64,000 bases of DNA from Adenophora triphylla var. japonica (taxonomy: Eukaryota > Streptophyta > Magnoliopsida > Asterales > Campanulaceae), in NCBI GenBank assembly GCA_022495995.1, contig JAFEMH010001299.1, positions 196,001-260,000 on the forward strand, read 5' to 3'. Shown piece by piece: positions 54,034-64,000 of the stretch. Position 1 is the first letter of the stretch, and every line of letters begins with the position of its first letter. Under the pieces are notes generated by a model, which was not told the origin of the DNA, searched no databases, and saw only the letters and a list, made by a program, of their open reading frames with translations. Position numbers and translations under genes: made by a program.

Positions 54034-54634
54034 TTACTAAGACACTGAATTATTGTATCTCGACAAGGCACACTCTCTTATTCCGAGCAAGACATTCATC
54101 AAAGCTGACGAGGGCTTCATCAAAAGACGAGGATACCTTCCTCGTTCACCATTCAGGACAAGTAAATGGGCTTCCCTATCCTTACTTCCCTGTTCCTTAG
54201 CACTCATTCAGACCGACCAATCATAACATGCCGAGGAGCTTCCCTCCTAGGCACACGTACAAAATGCAATTACCTAAGGAAAAAAAATGCAATTACCTAA
54301 TCCTACTCAAACAAGAATTATGGGTAATTATAATACAATTAGGATTATAACCTCATCTCACACGTTTTCATATTCAAAGATGGACTCTACATCCTACACC
54401 TATAAATACAAGCAATAATTCACATTATTTTTGTAACGCATCTCTTGACTCTCAACTCTTGTCAATTGATTTGCTATCTATATCACACAAATATTTACTC
54501 TCACACCGGAGGGCGTTCGCCGGTGAAGCCCCGAATTAATTTACGTGTTTGTTTTTCTTTTTCAGTTTATTCAAACCTCCAGAATACAACATGTCGCTCA
54601 ATTTGGACTGATTCGAACGTTTTTGTCATCATCA
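54034..54634 (+). repeat. Gypsy-type LTR remnant (solo LTR, 3' part)
   Basis: Contains CACCTATAAATACAAGC (TATA), CACACCGGAGGGCGTTCGCC and an end, TTGGACTGATTCGAACG followed by TTTTTGTCATCATC, equivalent to the minus-strand sequence of the Gypsy LTR at 13612. It is thus a related LTR in the opposite orientation without adjoining gag-pol. The 5' part probably continues left of 53391 beyond copy A; that limit is not resolved. Confidence 0.65.
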
Positions 54635-54639
54635 TCATC

Positions 54640-55068
54640 AGTAATATTTTAATTTAATATTTATTGTTTGAAAAAGAAAATATTAGTGTCATAAGTTTTT
54701 GTTATTTTATTGCACACTTTACAGATGAAACTTTTGAGTGTAATTTCCTGATTAAGACTGATTACCTAAAGACTTTAACATTATACTTAACAAATCCTAT
54801 AATTCTCTCAATAATTTTTATAATCTCATATGACTAAAATAATCAATTATCTCAATAGTTCTTATAATCTCACCTATTTGACTTTTTTAGCAACGCCTAT
54901 TTGACTTTTTAGTGGGTAAGAAGAAAGACCACATTTACTGAAATTTCTTAAATACCCTGAAGTCATTAAAGATGAAATTAAATGCTCACCCATTCTAAGA
55001 GTCCATTATTAGTTTGTTAATTTTTCTAATTAAAAGTCAAATTTTAAAATAGAAGCTAAAAATATATA
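54640..55068. other. AT-rich spacer
   Basis: No gene or element recognised, apart from a repeated CTCACCTATTTGACTTTTT pattern near 54870-54915. Confidence 0.4.
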
Positions 55069-55366
55069 CTCCCACTTCCCACTGTCCCACACCAATTGAT
55101 ACTTATTTCCTTTTTTAACCGTCCCACACCAATTGATACTGTCCAAAATGAAAGGAAATCTTTACTATTATTCCCACTCATTCTCTCTCTTATTTCACTT
55201 TTACACTCACAATTTTCTCTCTCCTAACTATTTCTCTCTCCCATTCATTCTCTCTCATATTTAATTTTTCATACTCACAACATTTTCTTCCACTTTTTCT
55301 CTCTCTTACTTTTTCTTAATATGTGTGCCCATTTTTTTGATATCTATTGGTGTGAGACGGAGGGAG
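55069..55366. mobile_element. Stowaway-like MITE
   Basis: CTCCCACTTCCCACTGTCCC to GTGAGACGGAGGGAG with TA at both ends; an inner copy of GTCCCACACCAATTGATACT is duplicated at 55083 and 55120. Confidence 0.65.
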
Positions 55367-55411
55367 TATTTATTTGTCGTACCAAATTTCTTTCATGTTT
55401 ATAATATTATA

Positions 55412-55721
55412 CTCCCTCCGTCCCAATCTAAATGTCCAAACTTTCCTTTTTGGGCGTCCCATTGAAAATGTCCCATTTCCAAAAAAGGAAAGTTTTTTTC
55501 ACTATTCAACCCACTCATTCTCTCTCCTACTTTACTTTTACACTCACAACATTCTCTCTCCTAACTATTCCTCCCACTCATTCTCTCTCCTATTTAATTT
55601 TTCATACTCACAACATTTAAACTTTTTCTCTTTCCTACCTCACTTTTTCTCTTTCCTACCTCACTTTCCTTAATTCTCGCGCCGGAGCCATTTTTGGACA
55701 TTTAAACTGGGACGGAGGTAG
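55412..55721. mobile_element. Stowaway-like MITE
   Basis: CTCCCTCCGTCCCAATCTAA to AACTGGGACGGAGGTAG with flanking TA; 310 bp, with a duplicated CTCTTTCCTACCTCACTTT near the right end. Confidence 0.75.
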
Positions 55722-55923
55722 TAGTTTTATTGTATAATGCAGAATAAAATTATATAGTTAATAAAACTTATAAAAAGACAAATGTATAAAAATATAAAAT
55801 TAGTAGATTGATTTTCCTTATCTTCTTTTCTAGTCTATATAGAAGTAATTTTTTGGTATATTTAAGTTGACTTAATTGACTTCTGACTTCTCTTATTTAT
55901 CTACCAAATATCAGAGTTCATTC

Positions 55924-56502
55924 TCGTTGGATAAAGCCAACCGAGTTACTAGACTTAATAATAAGGAATAATAAGGAATGAATAATGTATGATAGCCAAA
56001 AATAGGTTGATACAGTAAGTGCGTAAGAATTTTTGGGTGTATATTGGGTAGTAAGCTTTGGATAGCGAAAATCATGGTCATTGTTGAAACCATGGGAAAG
56101 CCATGAAGCTGCTGATGGGTGTTGCTGATTCTGACAGCCAAAATCATGGCCATTGTTTAAATCATGGGCAAATCATGAAACTGACTGGTCTAATTTCGGA
56201 AAAAAAAATTTGAATCGGGCCGAATTGAATAAATTCGGAATTTCTTTATTGTCTAGTGTTTAGGACTGTTCCGTGGCAAGTATATAAGCAATGTTCCTCC
56301 TCCAAATTTTGAGTATCTCATATTTTACATAATATATTGTAAGATCATAGCTTGACAATGCCCCAGATGTAGCCAATTAATTGGTGAACTGGGTAAACAA
56401 TTCTCTTGTTTTATTCATTGCTTTAATTGTGTGTTCTTATTTCTATTGTGTGCGTGAGTGCTCTGTATTATCTTGACAGGAATTGGGACCAATTCCCCAA
56501 CA
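55924..56502 (+). repeat. 5' LTR of the Tork-type Copia element
   Basis: Matches 60509-60808 over GAGTTACTAG, TGGGTGTATATTGGG and GAGTATCTCATATTTTA. It ends ...TCCCCAACA. A TATA-like GTATATAAGCAATG lies near 56280. Confidence 0.75.
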
Positions 56503-56559
56503 ACAGGTATCATAGCTTCGATTTTAAGGTCCTAGGATTTTAGCAGTCAGGATAGACAA

Positions 56560-59500
56560 TGACAAACAAAAGGTTGATATGTTCGACGGGTCAGATTATG
56601 ATTTATGTTGGATGCAAATAGAGGATTTCTTTTATGGTAAGGATCTCTATAAGCCTCTAAAAGGAGTAAAGCCTGCAAGCATTAAGCAGGAGGATTGAGA
56701 GGTTTTGGATAGGAAAACCATAGGTGTTCTTAGGTCGACTCTGGTAGAGAGTATTGCTAAGAAAACAAAGGAAATGAAGACCACCAAGGAGATTATTAAT
56801 TTTTTGTCTGAGAAGTATGAGAAGCCTTCAAGCCATCAACAGCCGGCAAGGATGACTCTGTGCAAAAGCTATTCAACTCGAAGATGGCAGAAGGGGTATC
56901 AATATTAGGCCACATCAACAATTATCAAGACATTCTTGACTCATTGAGTGCGGTATTGATTACGTTTGAGGATGAATTCCAAGCATTAATAATGTAGGGT
57001 TCTTTGCCAGAAAGCTGGAGCGGAACGATCACTGCGTTAAGTACTCCACCAGGGAAGAACAAATTGAATATCGAGGATGTCAAGGAATTGCATATTCGCG
57101 AGGAAAATCGTCGTAAGAAATTGGGCGTTGTCTCTACTTCAGGAGCGGCTTTAGCTACAACTAGCAGGGGGAAGTTGGGTACAAACAGTAGGTGGAAATC
57201 AGAATCGGGTAAGAACGTAGTCGGTGGATGGTCTAAATCTATGGAAAAGTCCAAGGGGAATCAGGATCTGATAAAGTGCTATAAATGTGGAGAGATCAGG
57301 CACTTCAAGAATAATTGTCCCTTGATGGAGAATAAGGCAGTGAATATAGTTACCGAGGATACATAGGATGCACTGGTTCTTAGTGTTAGTAATTAACTAG
57401 AATCATATGGGTGTTAGATTCAGGGGCATCATTACATTCATGCGAACGCATAGAGGTGATAGATAACTATACTTTTGGGGATTTGGAAAGGTCTATCAAG
57501 AGGATGGGAACCTTTACAGATCAAGGGGAAGGGGGATGTCAGAATTGAAACATCAAGCGGTTCGGTTTTGCAACTATATGGGGTAAGACATATTCAGGGT
57601 TTGAAGAAGAGCATGTTATTAGTTGGGCAGCTAGATGAAGATGTTTTGAAGTGACATTTGTCTGCAGGAACTGGGTTATTACTAAGGGGATCGAGGAGTT
57701 GGCTTGAGGTAATAAGGTGGGTACATTGTATATGACTAGCAACACCAATGATTGTATTGCTCTTGCGGGTGACAAGGGTAATACAAATTTGTGGCACTCT
57801 CGATTGGGTCACATGAGTGAAAAAGGGATGAGGGTACTTTGTTTGAAGGGAAGACTACCGGGCTTGAAAACAATGGATGTGGGTATCTGCGAGAACTATG
57901 TATTTGGAAAGCAAACGAGGAATAATTTCTCAAGGAAGCGTAGGGCTTTGAGGGAACATAAGTTGAAGTTAGTTCACATGGATTTTGTGAAGGCCATCAC
58001 CGGTTATATCTCTGGGTGGTGCAACATATTACATGGCTTTTATTGATGACTCTACAAGGAAGATCTGGGCTTATTTCTTGAAACAAAAGATGAGGCATTC
58101 GAGGTGTTTAAGAATTGGAGGGATTTGGTGGAGACAGAGATCGGAATCAAAGTCAAAAACTTGAGGTCCGATAACGGTGGGGAGTACGAGCTCGGAGAGT
58201 TAGAGGAATATTGTGTTGTGAATGGTATTCGCATGGTAAAAACCCCAAGTGAGACACCACAACAAAACGAGGTTGCAGAGAGAATGAACAGAACATTGAA
58301 TGAACGGGCCAGGGCTATGAGATTGAAGTGTGGACTTCTGAAGATGTTTTGGCAGATGCAGTTAACACAACAGCTTTCTTGATAAAGAGGGGACCATCAG
58401 TCCCGCTGGGGAATGGAATTCCAGAAGAGGCGTAGAGTGGTAAGCAGGTAAATCTGTCCTTTCTTCGCATGTTTTGTTGCATTGCATATGTTCATGTTAA
58501 TTTTGTGGAGAGAACTAAATTGGATGCTAAGTCATTCATGTGTACATTCATTGGGTATGGCGGGGATGACTTTGGGTACATATTTTGGGAAGAACAGAAT
58601 CGAAAAGTTATTCATAGTCGGGATGTCATATTTAATGAGAAGCTTTTATATAAAGACGAGAAAAGTGTAAGTGCATCTGATGGGATTAGTTCGGAACCCA
58701 AAATTGTTGATGTAGAGGATATTCCTGGCTCAGGTGGGATTAATGAGGTTCATGTTGACAAAGATCAGAGAGTCATTGAGGATGATCGAAGTACTCCAGG
58801 ACCGGTTCCGCTGCGCAGATCCACAAGATTGTGTGGGTCGCCTGATAAGTATTCTCCTTCAAATTTCTATTTGTTGTTAACAAAGCCGGAATGTTATGCG
58901 GAGGCTAGTCATAGTGAGCTTAGGGACAAGTGGAAATCTGTGATCGACGATGAGATGGAGTCATTGATAGTAAATGATACTTGGGAGTAGGTAAAGCTTC
59001 ATGAGGGGAAACGGGCATTGCATAACAAGTGGGTTTACAGGATCAAAAAGGAGGCAAATGACAACATTCGTTACAAGGCAAGGTTGGTTGTAAAGGACTT
59101 TGAACAAATTTATGAGATTGATTACACAGAGGTCTTCATTTTGGTTGTGAAGATGACTACTATCAGAATGGTTCTGGGTTTAGTAGTTGTAGATAACTTG
59201 CTGTCTGAGCAGATGGATATAAAGACGACCTTTCTTCATGGGGATTTGGAGGAGGTAATTTATATGGTACAACCACATAGTTACTTGTCTAAGGGTAATG
59301 AAGAGTCGGTTTTCAGATTGAAAAGAGCTTGTATGGTTTGAAAAAGCTCCTCAACAGTGGTACAAGAAGTTCGATAGATTCATGCATGACATTCAGTTTA
59401 TTAGATGCGAGGCGAATCATTGTTGCAACTTCCAAAGGTTTGACAACGGGTACATAATCTTGCTTTTATATGTGGTCGACATGTTAATAGCGGGCTCTAG

Positions 59501-60480
59501 TGATAGAGTGGTAAATTGATTGAAGAGGCAGTTGTCAGAACGTTTTGAGATGAAGGATTTCAAGGAGGCCAGTCAGATTTTTGGCGTGCGGATTTTTTGG
59601 GATAGAAAGGTAGGGAAGTTGTTTCTTTCGCAGGCTGAATATGTCAAAAAGGTATTAGGGAGATTCGGCATGGAGGGAGCAAAACCAACAAGTACACCGT
59701 TGGGAAGCCATTTTAAACCCTCTAGCAATGACTCACCTAGGAACAAGGCGGAGCTTGCACAGATGGAGAAGACTCCATATGCATCGGCAGTGGGGAGTCC
59801 ATTGTATGCCATGGTGTGTACAAGGCCAAATATTGCTCAGGTGGGAGTAGTCAGTCGGTTCATGGGTAATCCAGGGAAGTAACATTGGGAAGCGGTTAAA
59901 TGGATCCAAAGGTACTTAAGGGGTACTACTGGTTTGGCCTTATGTATCGCAGGCAAGGGTGTCTAGTTAGCGGGTTATATGGATGCGGATTCGGCATCAA
60001 ATGATCTTGATAGTAGTAATTAGGAAAAGTACTACGGGTTATGTGTTTACATTGGGTAGTACGATAATTTCCTAGGCTTCTAAGTTGTAGAAGGTCGTGG
60101 CATAGTCGATAAGCAGAATATTTGAAGTGACTATGGAAAGCAAGGAGATGGTATGGTTACAGAGTTTCTTGAGTGAACTTGGGAAGGGTAGGAGTGATAA
60201 TGTGTTCTATAATGACAGTCGGAATGTCTTGCGAAGAATCCAGCTATTCATTTTAGGACAAAGCACATTGAGCTGAAGTTTCACACATCAGGTACCTCTT
60301 GCAATAGAAGATTTTAAAGCTTGAGAATATTCAAGAATCGGAGAACCCGATGACATGTTTACAAATGTTGTAAACCTTGACAAGTTCAAGTTATGCATAG
60401 CTTCAACTGGGCTTGGAAACTAGGAGAGGAGGCTAGCACTGCCATGATCTAGGTGAGCAAGGATCCACAAAGAACGAGTT
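56560..60480 (+). pseudogene. Tork-type Copia gag-pol, many stops and frameshifts
   Basis: Gag with FDGSDYDLCWMQIEDFFY near 56581 and zinc knuckle CYKCGEIRHFKNNC (57278-57321); protease remnant WVLDSGASLHS near 57411; pre-integrase LWHSRLGHMSEKGMRVLC (57790) and GKQTRNNFS; integrase pieces to about 58380 (NGGEYELGELEEYCV, TPQQNEVAERMNRTLNERAR); RT pieces (HNKWVYRIKKEA near 59021, QMDIKTTFLHGDLEEVIYM near 59211); RNase H part to about 60400. At least six in-frame stops, for example TGA at 56697 and TAG at 58988. The Tork assignment rests on the LGHMSEKG and GKQ signatures. Confidence 0.85.
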
Positions 60481-60508
60481 GATTACGATTGATCTATAAT
60501 TGGGAGAT

Positions 60509-60808
60509 TGTTGGATAGAGTCCAAACGAGTTACTAGAGTTAATAATAAGGAGGAAACAATGTACGAAAGCACGACAAGTGCTTAATTATTTTTGGGTGT
60601 ATATTGGGCAGCAAGCATTGGACAATGAAAATCATGGCCATGGTTGAAATCGTGGGCATGCCATGAAGCTGACTGGTCTAATTTCGGGGAAAAAAATATG
60701 GGACGGGTCAAATTGATTAAATTCGAGATTTCCTTATTGTGTAGGGTTTAGGACTGTTTCTGGGCAAGTATATAAACAATGTTTCGTCCACAAACTTAGA
60801 GTATCTCA
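60509..60808 (+). repeat. 3' LTR of the Tork-type element, interrupted
   Basis: Follows the purine tract ATTGGGAGAT. It aligns with 55924 onward up to ATCTCATATTTTA, where the Mutator-like element is inserted. Confidence 0.75.
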
Positions 60809-61909
60809 TATTTTATAGGAAAAATTACCGCTGGGTCCTTCATCCTAAGTGAAAAGATCAATTTAGACAAGTATTTTGAAATTTAACCGACTAGTCCGGC
60901 ATCATTATCAAAATTCCATCTAGTCCTTCGCTACCAACACACCCTCTCATCCACACATGACACATACACACACTCTCTCTCTACTTTCTCTCTCTTCTTC
61001 ATCTTCGGCGATCTCTCGCCTCCCATCGCCGGCTACCACCCCTTCCGGCGGCCCTTTCCCTTCCCCTCCGGCGACCTCCCCGCCGTCTCTCCCTCTACCT
61101 TCTTCACTGGATTTCGTCGTCGACGCGAGCTAGAACGGCGACGACGTTATCGTTGATTTTAAATGCAACTCGTTGATTTCAGTATCTCAAACCCAGAAAT
61201 CAGTCATGGTGCCGCCGCCGTCAATTTCTCTTACTGCGAATTTTGATCAATTAGGTTTTTTTTTGTTTCGTTTCAAGCCATTGATTTGGAATTGAAAGAG
61301 TGGATTTGATTTTGTACTTCAAATTCCAAATCAATGGCTTTAAAATCGTTGATTTTATACAGGTTTTGGTGGAGGAGCACTTCTCTGTGAGAACAATCAT
61401 TTTGAACCGGCCTACGCAACTAAATGCTCTTTCATCCCAAATGGTATAGATCTGATAGATGAAAATATTAGGTTCACTATTTCAGACAATTGTTTTTAGT
61501 CCATTTAAAGCTCTTGAATTGTGTTTAAGAATATGCATATTTACTTTCACGGGCTTCTGAGTGCGTGTAGATGCTATATCGACTTGCACCACGACATTAT
61601 TGAAAGAATATTTAAATGGAAATTCATTGCTTCTGTGCGCGTGTAGATGCTGTTGTTGCTGATAATAAGTTTTTCACATTAACCCACTCCGGAAGCTCAT
61701 CCCGGCGGTTGATTATTCATTGGAAATATCAGATGTACCTCTTCTCCTAGTGTTGTTGCAGTTATATCTCACAATATTCTTATTATAATTCTTATGCAAC
61801 TCAATTCGATTGAAATTTATTTATAAAATTTAATTATTTCTCCATCCGTCTCACATCAAGATATCAAGAGTTTACAAATTTACTAAGAAAATATTAGAAA
61901 ATGAGTAAA

Positions 61910-62840
61910 AAGTTACAAGTGAACTTAAGTAAAAACAATTGTGAACATAACAAATATGTCAAATAATCTCATAAAATTGCAAAAATAGAGGTCATAAAGG
62001 ACTAAAACAACTGTGAACTTAACAAAAAACAACAGTGAACTTAAGTAAAAACAACTGTGAACATAACAAATATGTCAAATAATTTCATAAAATTGCAAAA
62101 ATAAAGTCATAAAGGACTAAAACAACAGTGAACTTAACAAAAAACAACAGTGAACTTAACAAATAGGTCAAATAATCTCATAAAATTGCAAAAATAAAGA
62201 CTATAAAATTCTAAAAACAACTGTGAACTTAACTAAAACAACTGTGAACTTAATTAAAAAAAACTGTGAACTTAACATATATGTCAAATAATCTCATAAA
62301 ATTGCAAAAATAGAGGCCATAAAAGACTAAAACAACCATGAACTTAACAAAAAATAACAGTTAATGTAAATAAAAACAACTGTGAACATAACAAATATGT
62401 CAAACAATCTCATAAAATTGCAAAAATAGAGGCCATAAAGATTAAAACAACTGTGAACTTAACAAAAAATAACAGTGAACTTAACAAATAGGTCAAATAA
62501 TCTCATAAATTTGAAAAAAACAAAGGCTATAAAATACTAAAAACAACTGTGAACTTAACTAAAACAACTGTAAACTTAACAAAAAACAACATTTAACTTA
62601 ACAAATAGGTCAAATAATCTCATATAATTGCAAAATAAAGGCTATAAAAGACTAAAAACAACTGTGAACTTAACTAAAAAAATCTGTAAATTAAGTAAAT
62701 GATAGTCATTTTCATGCATAAATTATGAATTTAGCTAAATCAACTGTGAACTTCTTTTAATTGTTATTGGAACAAATGTAAAAAAATAACTGTGAACTTA
62801 TCAAAAACAACTGTGAACTTGTAACAACTGTGAACTTAAT
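61910..62840. repeat. Array of AACAACTGTGAACTTAAC motifs
   Basis: Reverse-complement counterpart of 46565-47310. About twenty AACTGTGAACTTAA or ACAGTGAACTTAA units lie in a higher-order repeat of about 105 bp with CATAAAATTGCAAAAATA and GTCAAATAATCTCAT. Imperfect, non-coding. Confidence 0.85.
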
Positions 62841-62845
62841 TAGAA

Positions 62846-63270
62846 GATAAAATCTGGGGAGAAACGCGTTTCTCCGTCGCTTATGGAGAAACGGGGCAAC
62901 GTTTGTCGCGCGACATACTTAGCCACAACAACTGGATATCACTTTCATCAGTTCTGGATATCCAGAACATTGAATATGGATATCCGTGCTTTGGAAAGGA
63001 TATCCTAAAAAATATTTGATTTCTCGGATATCCTTTCCAAAGCTCTCGGATATCCATATTCAATGTTCGATATCGAGCGAAAGGATATCCAGAAAAAATA
63101 TTTGGTTTCTGGATATCCTTTCCAAAGCTTCTGGATATCCATATTCAATGTTCTGGATATCCAGAAGCTTTGAAAAGGATATCCAGAAACTGGCTAAGTA
63201 TGTCACGCGACAAACCTTGCCCCGTTTCTCCATACGCGACGGAGAAACGCGTTTCTCCCCAGACCGACTC
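62846..63270. mobile_element. Palindrome-array Mutator-like MITE, copy B
   Basis: 9-bp TSD TAATTAGAA (62837-62845, 63271-63279). TIRs of about 78 bp, nearly perfect: GATAAAATCTGGGGAGAAAC against (minus) GAGTCGGTCTGGGGAGAAAC, continuing through ACGCGTTTCTCCGTCGC and ACGGGGCAA to GACATACTTAGCCA. The interior (62932-63188) is built of GGATATCC-centred repeats with TTCTGGATATCC and CATATTCAATGTTC. It sits inside the array of the larger element. Confidence 0.87.
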
Positions 63271-63300
63271 TAATTAGAACAACTGTGAACTTAACAAATA

Positions 63301-63578
63301 CTCCCTCCGTCCCATTGATAGCTTCACTTTTTGCCAAAATGGGTGTCCCGTTAAAAGCTTTACCTTTCCTAAAATGGCAAAGAATTTTTACTATTCCACC
63401 CACTAATTCTCTCTCCTACTTTACTTTTACACTCACAACACTTTTCAAATTTACTATTTCTTCCACTCATTCTCTCTCCTATTTTACTTTTATACTCACA
63501 ACACTTTCTCCACTATCTTTTTTCCTTAATTTGCATGCCAAACTCAAAATGATGAAGTTATCAACGGAACGGAGAGAG
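63301..63578. mobile_element. Stowaway-like MITE
   Basis: CTCCCTCCGTCCCATTGATA to CAACGGAACGGAGAGAG with TA at both ends; 278 bp. Confidence 0.75.
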
Positions 63579-63904
63579 TATATCAAATTTGCTTCAAATT
63601 ATATGTTGATGCTGCTAGTTTGATTCGTTTTGACGATACGAATAATACAATGGTCTCAGATTTTTTTTTTTGAGTTCTAGATCTTAAGATATTTCATTTT
63701 AAAGTTTTGAAAGAAGAAAAAAACGAAAAAGAAGGGGGAGAAAAGGACAACCAGCTGTCCCTTTGACATAAAGTGCAGGTGGCATTAACTTGATGCGGGT
63801 GGACTTATAACTGACGGACCTGGTGGTAAATTCATGAAATGTGTGTCCTTGGTAGTAGTTTCCATTAGGATGAGGGACTATTTGAAAATTGCCCCTATTT
63901 TATA

Positions 63905-64000
63905 CTCCCTCCGTCCCGGTAGAAATTACACGGTTACTGTTTACGCGTAAATTAATGAAAAAAATAATTGAGAAAATGTTGTGAGTGTAAAAGTAAAATA
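63905..64000. mobile_element. Stowaway-like MITE, cut by window end
   Basis: CTCCCTCCGTCCCGGTAGAA directly after the TA ending the TSD of the Mutator-like element; the right end is outside the window. Confidence 0.6.

Larger units (their letters stand above)
55924..60808 (+). mobile_element. Decayed Ty1/Copia element, Tork (Tnt1-like) lineage
   Basis: 5' LTR 55924-56502, PBS-like GGTATCATAGC at 56506, gag-pol 56560-60480, then a 3' LTR from 60509 (TGTTGGATAGAGTCC) that is broken at 60809-60817 by a Mutator-like insertion and would continue beyond 63904. Left and right LTRs differ often, and the 5' LTR has lost the TG start (TCGTTGG) and carries a duplicated ATCATGG segment, so it is old. Confidence 0.82.
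60818..63895. mobile_element. Non-autonomous Mutator-like element, copy 2 (AACTGTGAACTTAA array)
   Basis: Perfect 9-bp TSD TATTTTATA (60809-60817, 63896-63904). The ends GGAAAAATTACCGCTGGGTC and (minus) GGGGCAATTTTCAAATAGTC resemble those of 46281-48177. A GC-rich segment with CCGGCGGCC blocks (61005-61130) and an array (about 61910-62840) correspond to copy 1 in reverse orientation. It carries two later insertions: the palindrome MITE at 62846-63270 and a Stowaway at 63301-63578. No transposase frame. Confidence 0.8.

Overview
The window is nuclear DNA of a flowering plant. Three host genes have plant-type GT-AG introns, and the rest is layered transposable elements: Stowaway, hAT and Mutator-like MITEs, Sirevirus and Tork Copia elements, and a Tat-lineage Gypsy element. 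The host proteins fit a eudicot; an asterid such as Lamiales is possible but unproven. No bacterial, organellar or tRNA/rRNA genes were found.

Layout. (1) 475-5152, +: 3' part of the DNA polymerase delta subunit 3 gene (POLD3), ending in a PCNA-binding motif, with two Stowaway MITEs in introns. (2) 5699-7032, -: a complete four-exon gene for a 114-residue UBTD-type ubiquitin-binding-domain protein, convergent with POLD3, with a 607-bp hAT MITE in intron 1. (3) 7358-13314: a Stowaway MITE split by a 5.7-kb Sirevirus whose single long ORF lacks integrase and reverse transcriptase. (4) 13612-27199: a Tat/Retand-like Gypsy element with gag-pol on -, and a spliced antisense extra gene on +, itself broken by a 1.6-kb solo LTR. 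(5) 28577-38971: a 10.4-kb Sirevirus with nearly identical LTRs but frame-broken gag-pol and env-like ORFs. (6) 42084-45407, +: complete six-exon gene for the SEC61 alpha translocon subunit (475 aa), with a SINE and a Stowaway in introns. (7) 45.8-64 kb: gene-free, with Stowaway, hAT and Mutator-like MITEs, an old Gypsy-type LTR and a decayed Tork-type Copia element whose 3' LTR was hit by a 3.1-kb Mutator-like element that was itself hit by smaller elements.

The most unusual signals are: (a) a strictly spaced four-part dyad, GATGTG/GATGTG/ACATC/ACATC at offsets 0, 12, 21-22 and 33-34, repeated at ten sites in the two Sireviruses, in LTR, UTR and coding sequence and in more than one reading frame; (b) a Mutator-type MITE family (9-10 bp TSDs) with termini built on a GGAGAAACGCGTTTCTCC palindrome and interiors made of GGATATCC-centred palindromes, plus a third element with related termini and a GGCACT-rich interior; (c) a pair of Mutator-like elements filled with arrays of an AACTGTGAACTTAA motif.

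The host genes are unrelated housekeeping functions (DNA replication, ubiquitin-related, ER protein translocation) and show no functional linkage. Boundaries given to the base rest on visible TSDs, TIRs or splice sites; others are marked approximate.
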